Shown: positions 16,544 through 25,702 of the stretch, piece after piece
Layout of the letters: each line of letters starts with the position of its first letter
Numbering within the stretch: the stretch's first letter is position 1
Assembly: GCA_903893215.1 (NCBI GenBank)
Contig: CAITLJ010000013.1
Coordinates: 17,920-81,919 of the forward strand
DNA: 64,000 nt
Origin: an uncultured Ferrovum sp.
GTDB taxonomy: Bacteria; Pseudomonadota; Gammaproteobacteria; Burkholderiales; Ferrovaceae
Direction: 5' to 3'
Translations under genes and position numbers: made by a program
The notes under the pieces: generated by a model
What the model was told of the DNA's origin: nothing
The model's input: the letters and a program-made list of their open reading frames with translations, nothing else
Database searches by the model: none

Positions 16544-17365
16544 CGACAAGGTGCGGGTGCGGCCGCCAATCCAGAGCTGGCCGTCTTCTCCCTTGCGCAC
16601 GAACACGCGCCCGTCGCGCTGCAGGCAGCTGCCTTGTGCAGCCACATAGGGCGGGTGAGCGATTCCGCTGCGGGTGAGCCACTGGGCGAGCCCGGCATTC
16701 AGGCTGCCAGTGACCGGGTCCTCGACCACGCCCCCTTGGGCGTCGCTGAAGAAGGCACGCACCTCGAACTGACTGTCACTGCCGGATGCCTGCGCCCCGA
16801 TCACGCCGATCGTGATCGGATGGGGTGACTGGCGTGCCGGCTGCAGCGCGCGCACGGCGGCTGCGTCGGGCAGCAGCACGCCGATCCACTGCGGGCCGTT
16901 GGCCACCCATTCCATGGCCAGCCAGTCACCCCGACGCAGGCCCAGGAATGCTGCCACCTGCATCTGTTCGGCGCCTTCGACGGGACCGCTGCGGGTCAGT
17001 GGCGGGGCGGCAAATGCCAGCATGTTGGCGCCTTGCTCAATCTCGATCAGTCCGGCGGCGCATTCCTGCACGATGGTCAGGCCGCGGCGGGGTTGGCCGC
17101 CATCTTCCATCCAGGCGTGGCAGCTGCCCAGGGTGGGGTGACCGGCGAAAGGCAGTTCGTGGCTGGGCGTGAAAATGCGCACCCGATAGTCCGCCTCGGC
17201 CCGCATCGCTTTGAGCAGGAAGGTGGTCTCGCTGAAATTCAGCCAGCGTGCAATGGCCAGCATTTCCGCGTCGTCCATGCCGTCGGCATCCAGCACGACA
17301 GCCAGAGGATTGCCGCGGAGCGGCGTCTGGAAAAACACATCCACCAGCTGGAAGGGATACGCCAT
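16523..17365 (-). CDS. PhzF-family isomerase/epimerase-like protein
   Basis: A 280-residue member of the PhzF / diaminopimelate-epimerase-like fold. The N-terminus YPFQLVDVFFQTPLRGNPLAVV and NFSETTF (catalytic Glu46 equivalent) followed by FTPSHELPFAGHPTLGS are the family signatures; a second domain begins near residue 150 and EDPVTGSLNAGLAQWL is the conserved C-terminal motif. Family members isomerise small metabolites (PhzF in phenazine synthesis), but no phenazine genes are present, so the substrate is unknown. ATG 17365 is chosen because it begins at the family N-terminus and has a GAGG site; an upstream in-frame start at 17434 adds an unlikely leader. Confidence 0.85.
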   Translation of the reverse strand: MAYPFQLVDVFFQTPLRGNPLAVVLDADGMDDAEMLAIARWLNFSETTFLLKAMRAEADYRVRIFTPSHELPFAGHPTLGSCHAWMEDGGQPRRGLTIVQECAAGLIEIEQGANMLAFAAPPLTRSGPVEGAEQMQVAAFLGLRRGDWLAMEWVANGPQWIGVLLPDAAAVRALQPARQSPHPITIGVIGAQASGSDSQFEVRAFFSDAQGGVVEDPVTGSLNAGLAQWLTRSGIAHPPYVAAQGSCLQRDGRVFVRKGEDGQLWIGGRTRTLSSGRFHL

Positions 17366-17442
17366 ACAGGCCTCGTGCAGATCAGCGATATTGATGCGCA
17401 GGGAAGGCGCACCAGCAGGTGCAAGCGGGTGCAAGCCCGATC

Positions 17443-18522
17443 TTAAAACGTCTGCAGCTGGTCGGCCAACCGGCCGCGTTCCACCAGGTCATGCAAGGCG
17501 TCGCCCAGCCGCGCACTTTCGGCCACCACCCGCTGCCACGCGCGCTGGCGAGCGGCGGGATCAAGACGACTGAAGTCGCGCCGGTCGGGAATCCGCCCGC
17601 CAGGCAGGCTGGCGACCCATTCGGCAGCGGGGGCGATCAACAGGGTGCGGTCCAGGGCAGCTGCAGGCGAGTGGCGCCAGCGCAACAGCTTGTCGAACCA
17701 CCCCGGCACCAGATGCCCGTAAAAATGCGGATAAAGGATCAGCCCCTGCGCGTTGGCAGCAGGCATGGGCAAGGGGTGGTAATCAATGATGCCGCCGTCA
17801 TACCAGGCCCATGGTGATGGCCCGCCCGAGGCCGGCAGCAGCGGACGGACTGGCTCGAGCAGCAAGGGGATGGATCCGGAGGCGAGCAGGGCAGTCTCCA
17901 GATTGGTGCCGTCGAGCAGCGCGTCACGCGTCGGCACCGGTTGCCAGAAGTTACTGCAGCGGGAGGCGGCGCCAGTGTGCAGCACCACGCGCCGCATGGT
18001 GGACGCGAGTCCTGTCGGACTGGCCAGATTGCGCAGCGCGGTGCCCGCCAGTCCGAGCGCGATGCGCTTGCGTTGATTGCTGGCGATGCGTCCGTGTGCC
18101 TCAGCCACCAGCACGTGCAGCTGGCGCTGCGGGTTGTGCAGGATCGCCTGCTGATTGGCCGGTGTGAGCAGGGTGCGCAGCACGCTCAGGCAGACCGCAC
18201 TGACCTGCGCCGCGCTTGGGTGGTCAGGGTAGGTCTGGGCAAGATAGGCCTGCAGCAGCTGCGCCTGTGCCTCCAGCGGTTGTGCGCTGGCAAAGCAGGC
18301 CATGCGCCAGCTGCCAATCGAGGAGCCCACCAAAGGCAGGGGAGCGCTGCGCGTGCGGGCGGGCAGGAACGTACCCAGCAGCCAGCGGTCGATGCCGATC
18401 AGCGACAACCATTTGGGGCCGCCAGAAGCGCCTACCAGCAAGTCGATATCATCGGCACGCAGTCCGCGCGCGCGCAGCAGCGCAGCGGCAGAGCGGCCGG
18501 CACGAATGTCCAGGAGTCTCAT
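17443..18522 (-). CDS. patatin-like phospholipase family protein
   Basis: A 359-residue patatin-type hydrolase. The oxyanion-hole glycine region is GASGGPKW (31-38), the nucleophile elbow GSSIG (66-70) puts the catalytic Ser at 68, and the catalytic Asp lies in WYDGGIIDYHPL. This is the Ser-Asp dyad arrangement of bacterial patatins, which hydrolyse acyl esters of lipids. No signal peptide is evident, so a cytoplasmic or membrane-peripheral protein is likely. It is 77 bases upstream of, and co-oriented with, the PhzF-family gene and divergent from the POT transporter. The specific lipid substrate is unknown. Confidence 0.85.
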   Translation of the reverse strand: MRLLDIRAGRSAAALLRARGLRADDIDLLVGASGGPKWLSLIGIDRWLLGTFLPARTRSAPLPLVGSSIGSWRMACFASAQPLEAQAQLLQAYLAQTYPDHPSAAQVSAVCLSVLRTLLTPANQQAILHNPQRQLHVLVAEAHGRIASNQRKRIALGLAGTALRNLASPTGLASTMRRVVLHTGAASRCSNFWQPVPTRDALLDGTNLETALLASGSIPLLLEPVRPLLPASGGPSPWAWYDGGIIDYHPLPMPAANAQGLILYPHFYGHLVPGWFDKLLRWRHSPAAALDRTLLIAPAAEWVASLPGGRIPDRRDFSRLDPAARQRAWQRVVAESARLGDALHDLVERGRLADQLQTF

Positions 18523-18563
18523 GGTCAGGCATCATACCGGCTGCCCTTCACCTGAGCATTCCC

Positions 18564-20336
18564 GTGGCTGATTTGTCCGTTCCTGCAACGCCCCCTGTTC
18601 CTACCGCCAGTACCGACGATCTGGTTGGCCACCCGCGCGGCCTGATGGTCTGCTTTTTCACTGAAATGTGGGAACGCTTTTCCTTTTACGGCATGAAGGC
18701 CTTGCTGCTGCTGTTCCTGCTCAAACATCACCTGTTCTCTGACCAGGAAGGGTATTTGCTGCTGGGTGCATACGCCGGGCTGGTCTATGCCGTTCCACTG
18801 CTCGGCGGTTACATCGCGGACCGTGTGCTTGGCATGCGTAAGGCGGTAGTGCTGGGCGCATTGCTGTTGTGTGCGGGTCACCTCGGTATGGCGATCGAGG
18901 GGCGGAGCGCTACCCGGGATGCCATGGGGGTGGTGCAGCGTGACAGCGTCGGCATGGTTGCCTTGTACCTGTCGCTGGCGGCGATCATCATCGGGGTCGG
19001 CTTTTTGAAGCCCAATATCGCCAGCATGGTGGGCCGGCTTTACGCGCCCGGCGATCCGCGCCGCGATGCCGGATTCACGCTTTACTATGCCGGCATCAAC
19101 CTGGGCGCCCTGTTTTCCAGTCTTATCTGCGGTTACCTCGGCGAGGTCTATGGCTGGCGTTACGGGTTTGGCGCCGCCGGTATCGGCATGCTGGCAGGCT
19201 TGCTGGTGTTCCTGTCGGGGCAGGTCCACCTGCGTGGGATTGCCGAGCCGCCGGACCCCGCCGCCCTGCGTCGGGTCACTCGCAGCGGATTGTCGGTGGA
19301 GGTGCTGATCTACGTCGGTGCCGTACTGGCGGTGCCGCTGGTGGCTGCCCTGCTGCACTGGCCCACGGCGGTTGCCGGCCTGCAGGGGCTGGCCTTGCTG
19401 CTCTGGGGGGCGTGGTTTGCCTGGTATCTGACCGTGCACTGCTCGCCGGTGCAGCGGCGCCGTATGGCCAGCATCCTGTTCTTCATCGGTTTCGTGCTGT
19501 TGTTCTTTTCGCTTTACGAGCAGACCTATGGTGCGTGGATCACGTTCACGGACCGCATGCTCGATCACGACCTGTTTCCGTCGCTGGTGATCCGCAACGG
19601 CAATCCGCTGCCCTGGTCGGTGGTGCCGCTGGCGCTTTCGGCGCCTGTGGTGGCGTGGGCCCTGGCGGCACGTACCGCGCGTCAGGCCATTCTGGCACTG
19701 GCGGGGCTTGCGCTGCTCTCGGCGATACTGATCGTACGCGACAGCCTGGTGCTGCCGCAGACGGCGGGTTCGCTGACCTATCTGGGCGGCCTTTGGATTG
19801 TGCTGCTTGCACCGTTCACTTCCTGGCTGTGGCCGGCGCTGGCGCGCCGTCGCATCAATCCGGGCAAGGTGAGCAAATGCGCAATTGGCCTGTTGCTGTG
19901 TGGCCTGGCCTTCCTGCCGCTGGTGGCGGCCAACCGCATTGCTGCGCAGGGCGGTCTTGCCAGCGTATGGTGGCTGGTGCTGGCCTATGGTGTGCTCGAA
20001 CTGGGCGAGGTGTGCCTGTCGCCAATCACGCTTGCGGCGGTGTCCGAGCTGAGCCTGCCCGAGGTGTCGTCGCTGATGATGGGGGCTTGGCTGCTGGCCA
20101 CGTCGTTCTCCGAGCAGGTGGCGGCCATGCTGTCGAGCCTGGCGTCGCTGGATTTACAGGACGGTGCACAGGTGGATCATCTGCAGGCAGCGCTCAAGTA
20201 CGGCAGCCTGTTCGAGCGCATGGTGTATGTCGGGGCGGGTTCGGCGCTGCTGGCCGTGCTGTGCATTCCGCTGCTGCGCCGCTGGACAGCAGACCCCGCT
20301 GGGTCGACGGCCGGCCAGCAAGGTCGGGCAGGGTGA
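18564..20336 (+). CDS. POT-family proton-dependent oligopeptide transporter
   Basis: A protein of about 590 residues with the POT (PTR2) signatures: EMWERFSFYGMKALLLLFL in helix 1 (an ExxERFxYY-like proton-coupling motif), then GGYIADRVLGMRKAVVLGA and FTLYYAGINLGALFSSLICGYLGE. Some 12-14 TM helices follow. These carriers import di- and tripeptides driven by the proton gradient across the inner membrane. The start is uncertain: the frame is open into the divergent patatin gene, so GTG 18564 is taken, giving about 27 residues before the first conserved segment; there is no strong ribosome-binding site. It ends 4 bases before the convergent response regulator gene. Confidence 0.86.
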   Translation: MADLSVPATPPVPTASTDDLVGHPRGLMVCFFTEMWERFSFYGMKALLLLFLLKHHLFSDQEGYLLLGAYAGLVYAVPLLGGYIADRVLGMRKAVVLGALLLCAGHLGMAIEGRSATRDAMGVVQRDSVGMVALYLSLAAIIIGVGFLKPNIASMVGRLYAPGDPRRDAGFTLYYAGINLGALFSSLICGYLGEVYGWRYGFGAAGIGMLAGLLVFLSGQVHLRGIAEPPDPAALRRVTRSGLSVEVLIYVGAVLAVPLVAALLHWPTAVAGLQGLALLLWGAWFAWYLTVHCSPVQRRRMASILFFIGFVLLFFSLYEQTYGAWITFTDRMLDHDLFPSLVIRNGNPLPWSVVPLALSAPVVAWALAARTARQAILALAGLALLSAILIVRDSLVLPQTAGSLTYLGGLWIVLLAPFTSWLWPALARRRINPGKVSKCAIGLLLCGLAFLPLVAANRIAAQGGLASVWWLVLAYGVLELGEVCLSPITLAAVSELSLPEVSSLMMGAWLLATSFSEQVAAMLSSLASLDLQDGAQVDHLQAALKYGSLFERMVYVGAGSALLAVLCIPLLRRWTADPAGSTAGQQGRAG

Positions 20337-20340
20337 GCGG

Positions 20341-21030
20341 TCAGGGCGAGACGCGCTCCAGCCGGTAGCCGTAAAAATAGACCGAGGACAGCCGCAGCCC
20401 GCTCTCGGGGCTCAGCCCAAGCTTGTTGCGGATGCGGCTGACATGCGTGTCCACGGTCCGCGTGTTGAGATCGGGATTGCGGCCCCAGATGCTCTCGAGG
20501 ATGTGACCGCGCGAGAGCAATTGCCCCATGTGACGGAACAGGAACAGCGTCAGGTCGAATTCTTTCAGGGTCATTTCCACGTCGCGATCACCACATTTGA
20601 TGCGGCGCTGCGCCACATCAATGCGGATCTGATCGACCTCAAGGATTTCCTTCTGCTGATATTCGAGGCGTGAACGACGTTCCAGAGCATTCACCCGCGC
20701 CACCAATTCGAACTTGCGCAGCGGCTTGGTCAGATAATCGTCTGCGCCTTTTTGCAGCGCGGTGACGATGTCCTCTTCGTCGGTACGCGCCGTCATGAAC
20801 ATCACCGGCACCGGCGCCTGAATGTTTTCGCGCACCCATTCCAGCACCTGGGCTCCGGAAAGCGACGGCGTATTCCAGTCCAGCAGGAACAGGTCGTAAC
20901 TCTCGCGCGCCACATGCTTAAGAAAGGCCTTGCCGTCAGACAGGTGCGTGACGAGGTGATGGGCCTCTTCCAGCCACAGTCTGACCAGCGCAGCCTGGTC
21001 CGGATCATCTTCGAGTAGGGCGATTCGCAT
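20341..21030 (-). CDS. OmpR/PhoB-family response regulator (orphan)
   Basis: A 229-residue two-domain regulator. The receiver domain has the acidic pocket LLEDD (residues 5-9), the phospho-acceptor Asp51 in FLLDWNTPSLSG, the Thr of FMTARTDEED and the Lys of YLTKPLRKFEL. The C-terminal winged-helix domain (about 125-225) shows LTLKEFDL-like MTLKEFDLTLFLF and RTVDTHVSRIRNKLGL, the recognition helix region of OmpR. No sensor kinase gene is adjacent, so its partner lies elsewhere. It shares a minus-strand block with the AI-2E family permease 24 bases upstream. Confidence 0.92.
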   Translation of the reverse strand: MRIALLEDDPDQAALVRLWLEEAHHLVTHLSDGKAFLKHVARESYDLFLLDWNTPSLSGAQVLEWVRENIQAPVPVMFMTARTDEEDIVTALQKGADDYLTKPLRKFELVARVNALERRSRLEYQQKEILEVDQIRIDVAQRRIKCGDRDVEMTLKEFDLTLFLFRHMGQLLSRGHILESIWGRNPDLNTRTVDTHVSRIRNKLGLSPESGLRLSSVYFYGYRLERVSP

Positions 21031-21054
21031 TGGTCGATTATGTCGGAAACGAAA

Positions 21055-22266
21055 TTACACTTGAAGGGTTTTCTTCAGGAATGGGTGGCGGCTGGTGAAA
21101 TACGGCTTGCTTTCCACTTTCGCCCAGCTGTAAAGGATCGGTCCGGCAATCACGCCACTGACGCCAAACAGGCTTTCCCCGATCAGCATCACGCAAAGCA
21201 GTTCCCAGGCCTTGCATTCCACTTCGTTACCGACCAGGCGTGCATTCAGGAAATATTCGAATTGGTGAATCACCAGCAGGAAGACCACGGCACTGGCCGC
21301 CACCTGCAGGTTCACCGTGCAGGCCAGCACCACAATGGCGCCGTTCGACAGCAGGTTGCCAACTACCGGAATGAAGGCCGCAAAGAAGGTGACAATCACC
21401 AGCAGGCCGGAATGCGGCAGGGTGACACCAGCCAGCGGCAGGGCGGCCAAAAGGTAGACTGCGGTGAGCAGGGTATTGATTGCCGAAATCTTGGCTTGCG
21501 CGCCAAGGATCTTGCGGAAGGCCGTCCACAGCCGGAAAATGCGCCGCCCCATGGCTGCGCCCAATGCGCCCTGCGCCATTCCGGCGCCTTCGACGGCCAG
21601 CATGCTGGCGATGATGCCGGTGATCAGGCACAGCGTGCTGGCACGGATACCGGCGATGCCGAATTCAGACAGCGCGCTGGCGTTGCCCTGCGCGAGGCCG
21701 GCCAGGCGGCTCACCATGTCGCTGGTGTCATCTGGCAGGGCACTGCTCAGGGTGGGCGGAAGGGTGCTGCGCAGCGTGGTGAGCGAAAGCCGCAGGCGCT
21801 CCAGCAGGGCCCCCCAGTCCGCCTGCAGCAGCGCTTTCTCAGCGCTGGTCACGCCGGCCACAAGTACCGTCACCACCAGGCCGGCAATCATTGTCAGGGC
21901 TATCAGGCGTGACCAGCCGGCCGACAGCCGTGCCTCGATCGGCCGCGCCGCCAGCCGCACGATGGTGTAGACCAGCATGCCGAAAAAGCACGCCGGGACG
22001 AGGCCATGCGTGAGGATGATCCCCAACAGGACCAGCATCAGCAGATGGCTGGCCAACTCGGCGCGCCAGAACGGCGCCTCGTGCGACGCCAGTTCTGGTG
22101 TGTCGGCCTCGGTGCCGACTTCGTCGATGCTGGTCAGCGGCGGGAGGTCGGCGCAGGGATGGTCGGCGCTGGCGCTGCCTGCTGCAGGGGGGGCGTGGGC
22201 GGGGGTCGGCAAGGCGTCAGTGGTCATGGCGGGCAGGGGTGGGGGCGAAGCCGGATTATTACTCAT
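21055..22266 (-). CDS. AI-2E family transporter (PerM-like permease)
   Basis: A 403-residue integral membrane protein of the AI-2E/UPF0118 family. About 60 hydrophilic Pro/Ala-rich residues precede the first helices; the conserved C-terminal half includes ISAINTLLTAVYLLAALPL, PVVGNLLSNGAIV and GVSGVIAGPILYSW, the family-defining re-entrant region. Members include AI-2 exporters and Na+/H+ antiporters, so the transported substrate is not fixed by family. The ATG at 22266 overlaps the stop of the upstream acyltransferase gene (ends at 22259), which indicates coupling; longer starts would run into that gene. Confidence 0.88.
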   Translation of the reverse strand: MSNNPASPPPLPAMTTDALPTPAHAPPAAGSASADHPCADLPPLTSIDEVGTEADTPELASHEAPFWRAELASHLLMLVLLGIILTHGLVPACFFGMLVYTIVRLAARPIEARLSAGWSRLIALTMIAGLVVTVLVAGVTSAEKALLQADWGALLERLRLSLTTLRSTLPPTLSSALPDDTSDMVSRLAGLAQGNASALSEFGIAGIRASTLCLITGIIASMLAVEGAGMAQGALGAAMGRRIFRLWTAFRKILGAQAKISAINTLLTAVYLLAALPLAGVTLPHSGLLVIVTFFAAFIPVVGNLLSNGAIVVLACTVNLQVAASAVVFLLVIHQFEYFLNARLVGNEVECKAWELLCVMLIGESLFGVSGVIAGPILYSWAKVESKPYFTSRHPFLKKTLQV

Positions 22267-23497
22267 TCTCGCGCTCATCCGTTTCCGCCCTCTCCGGGGC
22301 GGGCTTGCGAAAGGGCGCATGTTCCTCAAGTTCGTTCACGTAGTGCGCGATTCCCTCGCCTTCGCGTTCGAGGAAATCGCCGATCGCCTCGGCAAAGCGC
22401 GGGTCGGCGATTTGATGGGTGGACCATGTGGTCACTGGCATGAAGCCACGCGCCAGCTTGTGCTCGCCCTGCGCGCCGCCCTCGAAGGTGGCGATGCCGC
22501 GTTCGATGCAAAACTCCAGCCCCTGGTAGTAACAAGCCTCGAAGTGCAGTGCAGGCACGTGCTCGATCGCGCCCCAGTGACGTCCCCACAGATGGTCGCG
22601 GTCATACAGGTCGAGCGCTGCGGCAATCGGCTCACCATTCCGTTCGGCGATCACCAGCAGCACGTGTTCGGCCAGATGGGTACCCAGATGACGGAAGAAC
22701 GCTGCATTCAGATACGGCGTGGAGCCATGCTGTCGATAGGTGGTGCGATAACAGCGGCTGAAGAACTGCCATTGTTCCGGCGTGATGTCAGGGCCGCAGA
22801 TCCGTCGCATCACCACGCCGGCATCGCTGACCCGGCGACGCTCCTGACGGATTTTCTTGCGCTTGTCGCGTGACAGGGTGGCCAGAAAAGCCTCGAAATC
22901 GGCGTAGCCTGCGTTGTGCCAGTGAAACTGCACCCCCTGACGCAACATGGCACCGCCGCTGGCCAGCGCACTGCGCTGGTCTTCCGGGGGAAACAGCACA
23001 TGCACGCTGGACGACTCCAGCGTTTGCTGCACCTGCTGCAGGGCGGCCACCAGGGCGGGCAGCCATTGGCTGGACGCTACCAGCAGACGGGGGCCGGCGA
23101 CCGGGGTGAAGGGAATCGCACACAGCAGCTTGGGGTAGTACGCCAGCCCATGCTGCTGATAGGCACGTGCCCACGCCCAGTCAAAGACAAATTCGCCGAA
23201 GGAGTGGTGCTTTTCATACAACGGAGCGGCCGCCACCCACTGATCATTGGCCCGGATCGCCACATGGCGTGGAATCCAGCCGGTACCCGGACCGACACAA
23301 GCGGTCAGTTCAAGGCCGTGCAGAAACGCATGGCGCAGGAAAGGTTGGTCACCCGCCAGACGATTCCAGTCCTCGGGGGCAATCTCGGCCAGACTGTCGA
23401 GAACGTGAATTTCATGGTGCGGCACGTGATGACGATGATTTTCATCACCTTGGTCTTCATCACGCTGATTTTGATCACGCTGATTTTGATCACTCAA
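22259..23497 (-). CDS. FemAB/GNAT-like acyltransferase (peptidogalycan biosynthesis-type, DUF482-like)
   Basis: A protein of about 412 residues whose body, from VLDSLAEIAPEDWNRLAGDQPFL to the C-terminus, matches the uncharacterised acyl-CoA N-acyltransferase-like family: FARLP-like GPRLLVAS, LSRDKRKKIRQERRRV, ATFEGGAQGEHKLARGF. The tandem GNAT-like fold suggests transfer of an acyl or aminoacyl group; the acceptor is unknown. The start is uncertain. TTG 23497 has an AGGA site 9 bases upstream and includes a repeated RDQNQ-type N-terminal tail encoded by four 15-base repeats. GTG 23425 would start at VPHHEIHV, closer to the usual family N-terminus, but has no visible ribosome-binding site. Confidence 0.8.
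   Translation of the reverse strand: MSDQNQRDQNQRDEDQGDENHRHHVPHHEIHVLDSLAEIAPEDWNRLAGDQPFLRHAFLHGLELTACVGPGTGWIPRHVAIRANDQWVAAAPLYEKHHSFGEFVFDWAWARAYQQHGLAYYPKLLCAIPFTPVAGPRLLVASSQWLPALVAALQQVQQTLESSSVHVLFPPEDQRSALASGGAMLRQGVQFHWHNAGYADFEAFLATLSRDKRKKIRQERRRVSDAGVVMRRICGPDITPEQWQFFSRCYRTTYRQHGSTPYLNAAFFRHLGTHLAEHVLLVIAERNGEPIAAALDLYDRDHLWGRHWGAIEHVPALHFEACYYQGLEFCIERGIATFEGGAQGEHKLARGFMPVTTWSTHQIADPRFAEAIGDFLEREGEGIAHYVNELEEHAPFRKPAPERAETDERENE
23434..23493. repeat. four tandem 15-base repeats at the 5' end of the acyltransferase gene
   Basis: Units at 23464-23478 and 23479-23493 are identical (GCTGATTTTGATCAC on the plus strand); 23449-23463 and 23434-23448 are diverged copies. Read on the minus strand in the gene frame they encode RDQNQ, RDQNQ, RDEDQ, GDENH-type pentapeptides. 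Each keeps a TGATCA/TGATGA core. The array lies between the acyltransferase body and glnK, so it may be an expanded N-terminal tail or a regulatory array. Confidence 0.75.
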
Positions 23498-23542
23498 GCG
23501 GGCAATTCCTGTGGCAAGTGCGCAACACGCAGATACGGTTAG

Positions 23543-23938
<396 letters not shown>

Positions 23939-23944
23939 GTTCAG

Positions 23945-23967
23945 TGCTGGCGCAGCGCGCCAGCACG
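23945..23967. terminator. hairpin between convergent glnK and purK
   Basis: GTGCTGGCGC, loop AGC, GCGCCAGCAC: a perfect 10-bp stem 6 bases after the glnK stop. It lacks a T-run on the plus strand, so it may be a transcript 3' end stabiliser or a Rho-assisted terminator serving either direction. Confidence 0.6.
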
Positions 23968-24013
23968 CGCTCCTGCCGTCACTCGCGACCGCGGCAGCGG
24001 GATGGGCGGGATA

Positions 24014-25168
24014 TCAGTCGCCCACCCCCAGATGACTGCGCAACTTCAGCGCCTGCGGCAGCGCGTCCGACAGGCTGGCACCGGTGACGGTGAAATGACC
24101 CATTTTACGTCCGGGGCGAGCGTCTTCCTTGCCATACAGGTGCAGGTGGCAATGCGGATTGGCCAGCAGGGCGGCCCAGTCCGGCGGGCCGTCGCGCCAG
24201 ATGTCGCCCAGCAGGTTGACCATCACTGCGGCACTGCCTGGCTTCGGGTCGAGGGGCGCGAAGCCGCACACCAGCCGTACCTGCTGCTCGAACTGGCTGC
24301 AGGCGCCGGCGTCAATCGTGTAATGCCCGCTATTGTGTGGTCGCGGTGCCATCTCGTTGAGTACCAGGCGACCGCCGGCCACAACAAAGAACTCCACGCC
24401 CAGCACCCCCACGTAATCGAGCTGGTCGGCAATCTGCATGGCAATCCTGCGCGCCTCGCTGGCCAGCGCCGGCGGAATGTCCGCAGGCGCCATGCTTACG
24501 TCCAGGATGCCGCCCGTGTGGCGATTCTCGGCCACCGGAAAACATTGCATCTGGCCGTCCACGCTGCGTCCAAGCACCACGGAAATCTCGCGCTCCAGAT
24601 CCAGTTGCTGCTCGACCACGCAGGGCAACAGGCCGGGATTGGCGCGTAGTTCGTTAGCGGCCTGCACCGCATTGGCCACGCGGACCTGCCCTTTGCCGTC
24701 GTAACCAAAGCGCGCTGTCTTGATGATCGCAGGGTATTGCACTGCGGCCACTGCGGCGTCGATGCCGTCGGCGTCGTGGATGGCGGCAAAAGGACCCACC
24801 GGCAGTCCGCAGTCGCGGAAAAACTGCTTCTCGAGGATGCGGTGCTGGGCCACGCCTACCGCCGCTGCTGGTGGTCGCACCGGCACGCCGTGGTCGTTGG
24901 CCAGCGCCTGCAGCGCTGCTGCCGGCGCATTCTCGAATTCGGTGGTGACCACGGCACAGCCCGCGCCCAATTCGGCCAGGGCTGGAGGATCGTCATAGGC
25001 CGCACACAGATGACGGGTGGCAAAGGCCGCTGCCGGCGCACTTGGGTCGGGGTCCAGTACCCAGACACCGTAACCCGCGTTACGTGCCGCAATCGTGAAG
25101 TAGCGTCCGAGTTGGCCGCCACCCAGCAAGCCCAGGGTTGCGCCGGGCAGGATCACTGGCGCAGTCAC
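24014..25168 (-). CDS. purK: N5-carboxyaminoimidazole ribonucleotide synthase
   Basis: A 384-residue ATP-grasp enzyme. The N-terminal GATLGLLGGGQLGRYFTIAARNAGY is the PurK signature, and the ATP-grasp core includes AIIKTARFGYDGKGQ and GVLGVEFFV with EMAPRPHNSGHYTIDA, which holds metal-binding and substrate residues. It carboxylates AIR with bicarbonate and ATP in de novo purine synthesis, passing N5-CAIR to PurE. Translation starts with GTG at 25168, one base after the purE stop, so the pair is coupled. They form the 3' end of the arn gene run. Confidence 0.95.
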   Translation of the reverse strand: MTAPVILPGATLGLLGGGQLGRYFTIAARNAGYGVWVLDPDPSAPAAAFATRHLCAAYDDPPALAELGAGCAVVTTEFENAPAAALQALANDHGVPVRPPAAAVGVAQHRILEKQFFRDCGLPVGPFAAIHDADGIDAAVAAVQYPAIIKTARFGYDGKGQVRVANAVQAANELRANPGLLPCVVEQQLDLEREISVVLGRSVDGQMQCFPVAENRHTGGILDVSMAPADIPPALASEARRIAMQIADQLDYVGVLGVEFFVVAGGRLVLNEMAPRPHNSGHYTIDAGACSQFEQQVRLVCGFAPLDPKPGSAAVMVNLLGDIWRDGPPDWAALLANPHCHLHLYGKEDARPGRKMGHFTVTGASLSDALPQALKLRSHLGVGD

Positions 25169-25169
25169 G

Positions 25170-25679
25170 TCAGTTGGTCGTCAGCGGCGGAAGGTGCATG
25201 GCCTCGACCATGCGGGCAAGGCCAGCACGGTAGTCGACCAGTCTTTGCGCCAAGGCAGGGTCGCTGACCGCCAGCAGTGCCACGGCGAACAGCGCCGCGT
25301 TTGCGGCACCGGCTTCGCCAATGGCGAACGTGGCTACCGGAATCCCTTTGGGCATCTGCACGATCGACAGCAGCGAGTCCTGACCCTGCAGGTGGCGCGA
25401 AGCGACCGGCACGCCAAGCACCGGCACCGTGGTCTTTGCAGCCACCATGCCAGGCAGGTGGGCAGCCCCGCCGGCACCGGCAATGATGCAGGCCAGACCG
25501 CGTCCACGCGCCTGCTCGGCGTAGGTGAACATGGCATCCGGTGTGCGGTGTGCCGAAATCACCCGGGCCTCGAACGGGATGCCGAATTCTTCCAGCATGC
25601 GGGCGGCGGCCGCCATGGTGTCCCAGTCACTCTGACTGCCCATGATCAGGCCGACCTGCGGCGCTTTGGCGTGTTGCAC
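25170..25679 (-). CDS. purE: N5-carboxyaminoimidazole ribonucleotide mutase
   Basis: A 169-residue class I PurE. The CO2/substrate loop [13 protein letters not shown] and [15 protein letters not shown] contain the conserved Ser, Asp and His residues, and [16 protein letters not shown] is the second family motif. It moves the carboxylate of N5-CAIR to C4, the step after PurK. It starts 23 bases downstream of the arnA decarboxylase gene, so although it is metabolically unrelated to L-Ara4N it may be read from the same transcript. Confidence 0.96.
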   Translation of the reverse strand: MQHAKAPQVGLIMGSQSDWDTMAAAARMLEEFGIPFEARVISAHRTPDAMFTYAEQARGRGLACIIAGAGGAAHLPGMVAAKTTVPVLGVPVASRHLQGQDSLLSIVQMPKGIPVATFAIGEAGAANAALFAVALLAVSDPALAQRLVDYRAGLARMVEAMHLPPLTTN

Positions 25680-25702
25680 GAGCGTGTCCCCGGCCAGCGT
25701 GA

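Noticed and set aside
22916..23542. Plus-strand frame ending in a hydrophobic FITLILITLILIT stretch over the 15-base repeats
   Set aside because: The hydrophobic run is a direct consequence of the repeat read on the wrong strand; the rest is a shadow of the acyltransferase gene.
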